A program made the translations under genes and the position numbers. From Rhodococcus spongiicola (GTDB lineage Bacteria; Actinomycetota; Actinomycetes; Mycobacteriales; Mycobacteriaceae), in the NCBI RefSeq assembly GCF_004011835.1, contig NZ_RKLN01000002.1, positions 696,124 to 760,123 on the forward strand: 64,000 nucleotides of DNA, given 5' to 3'. Position 1 is the first letter of the stretch, and every line of letters starts with the position of its first letter. Of the stretch, positions 58,724 to 64,000 are shown one piece after another. Below the pieces are notes generated by a model, which made no database searches, had not been told where the DNA came from, and worked only from the letters and a program-made list of their open reading frames with translations.

Positions 58724-58742
58724 CGTAATCTTTTCGAGACCT
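58724..58742 (+). promoter_or_regulatory. Shared TTCGAGACCT box, copy 1
   Basis: CGTAATCTTTTCGAGACCT lies upstream of the riboswitch. A near-identical string (CGTAACCTATTCGAGACCT) precedes the next NlpC/P60 gene, so this may be a common promoter or activator site. Confidence 0.5.
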
Positions 58743-58769
58743 AGCGAAGTCTTGTCGCTCGACCTTGGA

Positions 58770-58930
58770 GCGGCGTCGCTGGGTCCGCCTAATCGGACCC
58801 TCCTCGGAGGGGCGAGCCGGGAACCCACCGTTCCAGATTGGGGTGAATCCGGCCGGAGCCGCGCCCGCGGTACCGGTCGGTAGGGCTGATCTTCCCAGCC
58901 CGAACCCGTCAGCTAACCCGGCCGGCGTAC
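58770..58930 (+). ncRNA. c-di-AMP riboswitch (ydaO/yuaA leader)
   Basis: This leader RNA carries the conserved strings of the ydaO class in order: GCCTAATC, GGCGAGCCGGGAACCCACCG, GGGGTGAATCCGGCC, GTAGGGC ... GCCCGAACCCGTCAGCTAACC, and GGCGT. They are spaced and paired as in the rpfA and NlpC/P60 leaders of mycobacteria and streptomycetes. In that class c-di-AMP binding turns the downstream cell-wall hydrolase gene off. The riboswitch ends 27 bases before the GTG start of the NlpC/P60 gene. Boundaries are approximate. Confidence 0.9.
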
Positions 58931-58956
58931 GAACGGAAGAAACGGAGTTCTTTACC

Positions 58957-59580
58957 GTGGCGTCAAAAGCTTTCAAACGTTCAGCCCAGCGCGCAGCTGT
59001 CGCCGGCGCACTTGCCGTCGGAGCTGTCTCGGCTTCCGCGGCACCCGCACTAGCCGATACGATCAGCGTCCCCGGCGTCGGCCCGGTGGAAATCCCGGGT
59101 GTCACTCAGGAGCAGGTCGACGACGCGATCGCGACCCTCGCCCCCGCGCTCGGCCAGGGCATGGACACCGGAATTCCCGCACCAGCCCAAGCTGCCCCAG
59201 TGCCTCCGGCCCCGGCTCCGGAGGCGCCAGTCACGAGCACCGCGGTGAAGGCTGTCAAGGCAGCCGAAACCAAGCTCGGTTCCCCGTACGTTTACGGGGC
59301 AGCCGGCCCGAACGCCTTCGACTGCTCGGGCCTGGTGCAGTGGGCCTACAAGCAGGCCGGGCTGGATCTCCCGCGTACCAGCTACGACCAGGCCGCCGTG
59401 GGCGTTCCGGTCTCGCAGGCCGACCTTCAGGCCGGTGACGTGGTCTCGTTCTACGGCGGGAGCCACTCCGGCATCTACGCCGGGAACGGAAACGTCATCC
59501 ACGCTTCCACGTCGGGACAGCCGGTCAAGTTGTCGCCGGTGTCGGCGATGCCGTTCGACGGTGCACGTCGCTACGTGTAA
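58957..59580 (+). CDS. Secreted NlpC/P60 (C40) hydrolase under riboswitch control
   Basis: A 207-residue exported hydrolase. The signal peptide (KAFKRSAQRAAVAGALAVGAV, cleaved near ALADT) is followed by a short Pro/Ala-rich linker and a complete C40 domain with Cys123 in FDCSGLVQW, the second His in HSGIYAGNG and the third in VIHASTSG. It should cut peptidoglycan stem peptides during growth. The GTG start at 58957 follows GGAG. The leader carries a ydaO riboswitch, so c-di-AMP levels likely set its expression. A second C40 gene follows 128 bp later. Confidence 0.92.
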   Translation: MASKAFKRSAQRAAVAGALAVGAVSASAAPALADTISVPGVGPVEIPGVTQEQVDDAIATLAPALGQGMDTGIPAPAQAAPVPPAPAPEAPVTSTAVKAVKAAETKLGSPYVYGAAGPNAFDCSGLVQWAYKQAGLDLPRTSYDQAAVGVPVSQADLQAGDVVSFYGGSHSGIYAGNGNVIHASTSGQPVKLSPVSAMPFDGARRYV

Positions 59581-59667
59581 TGCATAGGGTCCTTTTCGCA
59601 TCAGGTGGATTCGACCTAGGCGAAGTGGCCACCAAATTCTCAGGGTAGACACGGACAAACGGGATTC

Positions 59668-59686
59668 CGTAACCTATTCGAGACCT
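59668..59686 (+). promoter_or_regulatory. Shared TTCGAGACCT box, copy 2
   Basis: CGTAACCTATTCGAGACCT, 23 bp upstream of the second NlpC/P60 gene. It matches the box before the riboswitch at 17 of 19 positions. Confidence 0.5.
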
Positions 59687-59708
59687 TCCGGAATCCATCG
59701 CCGGCGCG

Positions 59709-60809
59709 ATGGAGACGAATGCAGAAACGGAGAGTCACGCAGCTGTGTTCGACCGCAAGCCGTCGCTCAATACGAAGCGCTCGATGTGTACCGCCCTGGC
59801 GGCCGGAGTGCTCTCCCTGACCATCGTCGGACTGCCCGCCTCCTCTGCTGGCGCGGATCCTGTCCTGAACAATCCGACCGCCGCTTTGGAGCAGCTCGCC
59901 GAACTGTCGCGTGAGTCCGAGCAGACCACCGAGGCCCTGCACGACGCGCAGATAGAACTCGACGGCAAGCAGGCGGCGCAACGCGACGCCGAGGCTCGAC
60001 TGGCCGGTGACAAAGAGGTGCTCGCGGCGGCGCAGGCGGGTATGGACCAGTTTCGCCCCGTCGTGAACAAGCTCGTAGCGGCGAACTATCAGGGTGCTCG
60101 CACCAACCGGCTGTTCGCCCTCATGGTCAGTGATTCGCCACAGCAGCTGCTCGACCAGATGACGGCGCTCGATGCGATCTCGAAAGAGACGTCGAAGGCG
60201 GTTACACACTTCAAGCAGGCCACGTCCGACGCCGAGGCGGCCGCTGAAGCGTCACGGAAATCCGCGGATGCGGCACGCGCGGCCACCGAAGAAGCCAAGC
60301 GCGTCAGCGACGAACTGCAGTACAAGCAGAGCGAACTACAGACCCAGATCGACTCGGTCATGCAGGCGTTCGACCGGCTCACCGATGCCGAGCGCGCGCA
60401 GCTGGCGGGCACGACCTTCCCACCAGGGGTCGACGCCGAACGCATCCTTGCGAACCTCCCCCCGGGATCGGGGTCCGAGGCCCTGCAGGCTGGATTGACG
60501 CAGGTAGGCAAGCCCTACAGCTGGGGGGCGACGGGGCCGGACGCCTACGACTGTTCGGGCCTGGTGGTGTGGTCCTACCAGCAGATCGGCAAGACCCTGC
60601 CGCGGTCCAGTCAGGCACAGGTGCAAAGCGGCGTCCCCGTGGACAAGAGCGACCTTCAGCCCGGCGACGTCGTAGCCTTCTACGAGGACGCGTCCCATGT
60701 CGGCATCTACGCCGGCGACGGCTACGTCTTGCACGCGTCGACGTACGGCACGCCGGTCAAGGTGGCTCCCATGGCAGCGATGCCGTTCTACGGCGCGCGT
60801 CGCTACTGA
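59709..60809 (+). CDS. Secreted NlpC/P60 hydrolase with coiled coil (RipC-like)
   Basis: A 366-residue homologue of mycobacterial Rv2190c (RipC). A signal peptide is followed by a long coiled coil (residues ~55-230, heptad-rich with Glu/Ala/Gln), then a C40 domain with Cys282 in YDCSGLVVW, His in HVGIYAGDG and VLHASTYG. The coiled coil is expected to bind the FtsEX division transporter or to self-regulate the enzyme. ATG 59709 is the likely start; GTG 59748 is possible. No second riboswitch is visible. Confidence 0.93.
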   Translation: METNAETESHAAVFDRKPSLNTKRSMCTALAAGVLSLTIVGLPASSAGADPVLNNPTAALEQLAELSRESEQTTEALHDAQIELDGKQAAQRDAEARLAGDKEVLAAAQAGMDQFRPVVNKLVAANYQGARTNRLFALMVSDSPQQLLDQMTALDAISKETSKAVTHFKQATSDAEAAAEASRKSADAARAATEEAKRVSDELQYKQSELQTQIDSVMQAFDRLTDAERAQLAGTTFPPGVDAERILANLPPGSGSEALQAGLTQVGKPYSWGATGPDAYDCSGLVVWSYQQIGKTLPRSSQAQVQSGVPVDKSDLQPGDVVAFYEDASHVGIYAGDGYVLHASTYGTPVKVAPMAAMPFYGARRY

Positions 60810-60922
60810 CCCCGGCACAAGACCCAGGCGTTCGTCCGATGCGCCGTCGGTGAATGGGTCGGATACACCCGATCCCTGGGTCTCGGGCCGATTGGGCGTG
60901 ATCGGCTCCTACACTGTCGGAC

Positions 60923-62290
60923 GTGTCGGCCGAGCATCACTCTCCGAGTCCCGCGCCGAAGCGGCGCGTGCGACGGTGGGAATGGGCGGGCCTCGCGGGT
61001 CTCGCTGTCGCGGTGGCGCTCGTGCTCTCGCTGACCGCGTTCGACCACCGGGGCGACGAGTCGCCGGGTCGCGGCGCCACGGCGGTTGGCAACCCGTACG
61101 AGGACGGTCGGCGCGACTCCGCTCAGAAACTCCTCGACCAGTGGGCCCGTGCGGTGCGCTCCGGTGACACCGCGGCCCTGACGGACCTCTTCGATCCCGC
61201 GGCCGCACCGGGCTTTCTGGACGCGGAGATCCGGCGCGCGAACCACGCCGCCCAGGTTCCGTTCTCCGACTTCGGGTACGACATCGGATTCGAACCCGAA
61301 CAACCCGTCCCTCCCGAGGTGGCCGACGAACTCGGGGCATCCGATGTATGGGCGCCGGCGGTGTACCTCCGGTATGCGATCGCCGGCGCGGACACTGAGC
61401 CGACGCGCAAGCCGGTGGCGCTCGTCCTGGCGCGGCGCGGGGAAACGTGGAAGTTGGTCAGCGATTCCGGTCTTCCCGGTTCCGAGCGCGAAACCTGGCG
61501 AGGACCTTGGGATTTCGGGCCGATCATCGCACGTGAGGTGCCGGGTGCGGACGGGCGGTCGTCGATCGTCCTCGGTCATCCAACGCAATCGGCGATGGTG
61601 GACCTGCTTGCCGGTGAACTCGCTGACGCGGTCGACCAGGTCAGCCAGGTATGGGGTGAGGACTGGCCGCGCCGCGCCGTGGTGTTCGTCGCAGCATCCG
61701 AGGCGGAGTTCGAGTCGCTCGTCGGAACGTCCTACAGCGGCTCGGACGTCGCGGCGGTGTCGGTGTCGGACGCCGTCGATCATCGGTCAGGGACGGTGTC
61801 CGGGCAGCGGATCGTGTTCAGCCCGGAGGCGGCCGATCGCCTCACCGACCTCACCCGAGTCGCCGTCCTGCGGCATGAACTGACCCACGTCGCTGCACGC
61901 GTGGTCACCGAAGACGGATCACCGATGTGGATTCTCGAGGGCTACGCCGACTACGTCGGCTACCGCGGTATCGAGTCCACCTTCGGGGCTGTCGCGCCGA
62001 CCCTTGCCGCGGCGGTGGCCGCAGGAGCGCCACCGACGTCATTTCCCACGGACAAGGACTTCCATGCTGGTGGTGACATCGCCCGCCGAGCCTACGAATC
62101 TGCCTGGTCTCTGGCGATTTTCGTCGCGAGCGAGTACGGGGAGGCCCGACTGGGCGAGCTGTACCGTGACCTCGCACGGGGCGAGATGACCGCGACCCAG
62201 TTCGACGACCGGATCTACCACGTGCTCGGTATCAGCGCCGAGGAACTGGTTCATTCGTGGAGCACGTGGGTCAGCAAGCAGGTTGCGTGA
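60923..62290 (+). CDS. Membrane-anchored peptidase-MA-like protein (HEXXH)
   Basis: A 455-residue protein. One N-terminal helix (GLAGLAVAVALVLSLTAF) places the rest outside the membrane. Residues ~70-190 look like a SnoaL/NTF2-type region. The C-terminal domain has the zinc motif HELTH (His318, Glu319, His322) and a third ligand at Glu339 in ILEGYADYVG. This is the gluzincin arrangement of the peptidase MA family. Substrate is unknown. It lies between a peptidoglycan hydrolase and pimB, so a cell-envelope role is likely. Confidence 0.78.
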   Translation: MSAEHHSPSPAPKRRVRRWEWAGLAGLAVAVALVLSLTAFDHRGDESPGRGATAVGNPYEDGRRDSAQKLLDQWARAVRSGDTAALTDLFDPAAAPGFLDAEIRRANHAAQVPFSDFGYDIGFEPEQPVPPEVADELGASDVWAPAVYLRYAIAGADTEPTRKPVALVLARRGETWKLVSDSGLPGSERETWRGPWDFGPIIAREVPGADGRSSIVLGHPTQSAMVDLLAGELADAVDQVSQVWGEDWPRRAVVFVAASEAEFESLVGTSYSGSDVAAVSVSDAVDHRSGTVSGQRIVFSPEAADRLTDLTRVAVLRHELTHVAARVVTEDGSPMWILEGYADYVGYRGIESTFGAVAPTLAAAVAAGAPPTSFPTDKDFHAGGDIARRAYESAWSLAIFVASEYGEARLGELYRDLARGEMTATQFDDRIYHVLGISAEELVHSWSTWVSKQVA

Positions 62291-62333
62291 CCCTGGCTCG
62301 AGGTTCGGGGGCCTCGGCGAATACGGTGGATGC

Positions 62334-63461
62334 ATGCGTCGAACCCTGTTGGTGACGAACGATTTTCCCCCACGACCTGGTGGGATCCAGTCATACCTGC
62401 ACACCTTCGCCGCCCAGCTCCCGGCAGAGGAGCTAGTGGTCTACGCCCCCCGCTGGCGCGGTGACAGCCACGTCCGGTTCGATGCCGATCAGCCCTACGA
62501 CGTCGTGCGGCATCCCACGACGCTGATGGTGCCCACTCCGTTCGTTGCGCGACGCGCGGCGAAGCTGGTCGAGAAGTACGAATGCACCGCGGTGTGGTTC
62601 GGGGCCGCGGCCCCGCTCGCCCTGCTCGCCCCGACACTTCGCAGGGCTGGGGCGCAAAGGGTGATCGCGTCGACCCACGGTCACGAGGTCGGGTGGTCGA
62701 TGATCCCCGGTGCGCGACAGGCGCTGCGCCGGATCGGCGACTACACCGACACGATCACATATGTCAGCAAGTACACCCGGGGGCGCTTCGCGTCGGCATT
62801 CGGTGCCGATGCGGCACTCGAACACCTGCCGCCGGGCGTCGACACGGACGTGTTCCGTCCAGATCTGTCCGCACGGGCGGAACTGCGGGCCCGCTATGGG
62901 CTCGGGAATCGCCCGACGATCCTGTGCCTGTCGCGCCTGGTGCCCCGGAAGGGGCAGGATCAGCTGATCCGCGCGTTGCCGATAATCCGTCGGAGCATCG
63001 ACGGAGCAGTCCTGGTGATCGTGGGTGGCGGCCCCTTCGCTGAACGCTTGCGCGCACTCGCCGGCGAGTGCGGGGTGGCCGAGCACGTCGTCTTCACCGG
63101 TGGTGTTCCCGCCGCCGAACTGGCCGCGCACCATACGATCGCGGACGTCTTCGCGATGCCGTCCCGCACGCGAGGTGCGGGACTGGACGTCGAAGGGCTC
63201 GGCATCGTCTACCTCGAGGCGTCCGCGACAGGTGTTCCGGTCGTCGCAGGCCGATCTGGGGGAGCCCCCGAGACGGTCATCGAGCATGAGACCGGGCTCG
63301 TGGTGGACGGCACCTCGGTGGGGGATGTGGCGCGCTCGGTGATCACCGTGCTCTCGGATCCCGACCGCGCCGTCGCGATGGGTGCGGCGGGCCGCGAGTG
63401 GGTCAAGGCCGAGTGGCAATGGGATGTTCTCGCCGGAAAGCTGCAGTCGCTACTCGCCTAG
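62334..63461 (+). CDS. pimB: Phosphatidyl-myo-inositol mannosyltransferase PimB'
   Basis: A 375-residue GT4 glycosyltransferase that adds the second mannose to phosphatidylinositol mannoside. Motifs are TNDFPPRPGGIQSYL (N-terminal loop), STHGHEVGW, LCLSRLVPRKGQDQLI, and the EX7E-type region VEGLGIVYLEASATGVPVVAG. It acts at the inner face of the membrane. The ATG at 62334 begins at the conserved MRRTLLVTN. The order HEXXH protein-pimB follows the mycobacterial Rv2188c neighbourhood. Confidence 0.93.
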   Translation: MRRTLLVTNDFPPRPGGIQSYLHTFAAQLPAEELVVYAPRWRGDSHVRFDADQPYDVVRHPTTLMVPTPFVARRAAKLVEKYECTAVWFGAAAPLALLAPTLRRAGAQRVIASTHGHEVGWSMIPGARQALRRIGDYTDTITYVSKYTRGRFASAFGADAALEHLPPGVDTDVFRPDLSARAELRARYGLGNRPTILCLSRLVPRKGQDQLIRALPIIRRSIDGAVLVIVGGGPFAERLRALAGECGVAEHVVFTGGVPAAELAAHHTIADVFAMPSRTRGAGLDVEGLGIVYLEASATGVPVVAGRSGGAPETVIEHETGLVVDGTSVGDVARSVITVLSDPDRAVAMGAAGREWVKAEWQWDVLAGKLQSLLA

Positions 63462-63918
63462 GTTCCCGTTTCCTGAATCTTCTCCGTAACCCCTGCGCGC
63501 GTCGCCGGCAGCACCCTGGACAGCCACACCCCGCTACGCCGACCTCGGAATCCGACCAACTTGCGAAATGATTCGCGACGCCGCAGGGCAACCTGCATAG
63601 AAATTTTCGCCCGTAAGTGGCATTGGTTCGTCCTCCGTTCACGGCAATGCTGCCCGTGTCGTAGCAGCGGGAGGGGGATCCGACCGTAGAACGAGTTGGA
63701 CACGTGACCAAGTTCGCGTTTAACAACCCTTTAGAAAGGTATGACTCACGTGATAGACATCATGCGCATCGCATGAAGTGAGCCAACCCGCTCTTCGGTT
63801 CTGGGGGGTCGGGTTGGCCACCGCGGTGGCGACAACCTGTATTCGGATCGGCACACGAAACACCGTTCCGGGACCGCCAAATCCCTGATTGGGATTCGAC
63901 GAAAGCTGGGGATATCAG
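63462..63918. other. Long leader region before the right-edge gene
   Basis: 457 bp. The left half has no gene that I can support. The right half contains two CACGTG sites (63702-63707 and 63748-63753), an inverted repeat CATGCG-CAT-CGCATG (63761-63775), and two overlapping hairpins (63782-63830). It probably holds the promoter and 5' leader of the exported-protein gene. Confidence 0.5.
63782..63830 (+). promoter_or_regulatory. Two overlapping hairpins in the leader of the right-edge gene
   Basis: Hairpin A pairs GCCAACCCG (63782-63790) with CGGGTTGGC (63810-63818). Hairpin B is the perfect 14-base palindrome GCCACCGCGGTGGC (63817-63830). They share bases 63817-63818, so they compete. Such pairs are typical of attenuators or RNA switches. 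Confidence 0.5.
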
Positions 63919-64000
63919 ATGAACAAGCAGACCAAGGGCGCGATCGCTGCGGGTGCGGCGGCACTTCTGCTCGCCGGTGGGGCGGGCACCATGGCGGCGT
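63919..64000 (+). CDS. Alternate signal-mediated exported protein, RER_14450-like (3' end outside window)
   Basis: Only 27 codons are visible, starting MNKQTKGAIAAGAAALLLAG and reaching GGAGTMAA at the edge. This start, with the short basic head, Ala-rich core and Gly-Gly-Ala-Gly-Thr end, is the SipW-type alternate signal peptide of the RER_14450 family of Rhodococcus exported proteins. Those are cut by a dedicated SipW-like peptidase usually encoded nearby. The ATG at 63919 follows GGGGAT at a spacing of seven. The mature protein cannot be judged. Confidence 0.65.
   Translation, partial: MNKQTKGAIAAGAAALLLAGGAGTMAA

Larger units (their letters stand above)
58349..58956. other. Long intergenic region carrying promoter and riboswitch
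   Basis: 608 bp between the divergent exonuclease and NlpC/P60 genes. The right part is a ydaO-type riboswitch with a TTCGAGACCT-containing box just before it. The left ~370 bp holds no gene that I can support. Confidence 0.6.

Noticed and set aside
63403..63726. 107-codon minus-strand frame beyond pimB
   Set aside because: It overlaps the pimB 3' end, is Arg/Cys-rich without a fold, and has no plausible start signal.

Overview
The window is high-GC actinobacterial DNA. Its gene order matches the Mycobacterium tuberculosis Rv2235-Rv2187 segment: SURF1, ptpA, cobC, Nif3, RNase H-phosphatase, panB, glnA2, glnE, glnA1, lipA, lipB, sucB, pepB, gcvT, ilvE, cobS/cobT, asnB, ctaC/ctaF, qcrCAB, ctaE, trpD and pimB. 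Several features point to Rhodococcus or a close Nocardiaceae relative: the start of an exported protein resembling the R. erythropolis RER_14450 family at the right edge, a stand-alone CHAD protein, and a carotenoid oxygenase placed between the oxidase and bc1 genes. The species cannot be fixed from the sequence alone. I see no insertion sequences, phage genes, CRISPR arrays, tRNAs or rRNAs. This is core chromosome.

Layout. 1-8.4 kb: the end of a proton-pump-like P-type ATPase; a leftward HAD-phosphatase/ptpA/SURF1 operon; a rightward, translationally coupled run of cobC, Nif3, zinc-ribbon and RNase H-phosphatase genes. 8.4-16.6 kb: a dicarboxylate symporter, an ArsB-type permease, DUF1697, the RNase P RNA gene rnpB with its terminator, a likely unannotated 34-residue peptide gene, CHAD, proline iminopeptidase, a lipoprotein and panB. 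16.7-27.3 kb: a TAP-type lipoprotein hydrolase and the nitrogen block glnA2-glnE...glnA1. GlnE is the adenylylating enzyme and GlnA1 carries the target tyrosine. A four-box GlnR-like operator lies before glnA1. A FadR-type regulator, a monooxygenase-fold protein and an NlpC/P60 hydrolase sit between them.

27.3-33 kb: the lipoylation block, with TIGR01777, lipB, lipA and DUF4191 downstream of the E2 subunit gene sucB, whose two lipoyl domains are their substrate. 33-43.8 kb: pepB, gcvT, ilvE, the late cobalamin genes cobU-cobT-cobS, DUF3043, glycerate kinase, an IscA/ErpA protein and adenosine kinase. 43.8-54.5 kb: asnB and most genes of the bcc-aa3 respiratory supercomplex. ctaC and ctaF run right, ctaE-qcrC-qcrA-qcrB run left, and ctaD is not here. 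54.6-64 kb: trpD, an Lrp-like sensor coupled to an exonuclease/GIY-YIG fusion, and a cell-envelope block. That block holds a c-di-AMP (ydaO) riboswitch before an NlpC/P60 gene, a second NlpC/P60 gene, a membrane-anchored HEXXH peptidase and pimB.

The most unusual property is a recurrent class of short (14-24 bp) tandem duplications. They sit at gene ends, intergenic spacers and protein tails, at about a dozen places. Other leads are two mutually exclusive hairpins before the truncated exported-protein gene, the rnpB-adjacent peptide, and several palindromic candidate operators.
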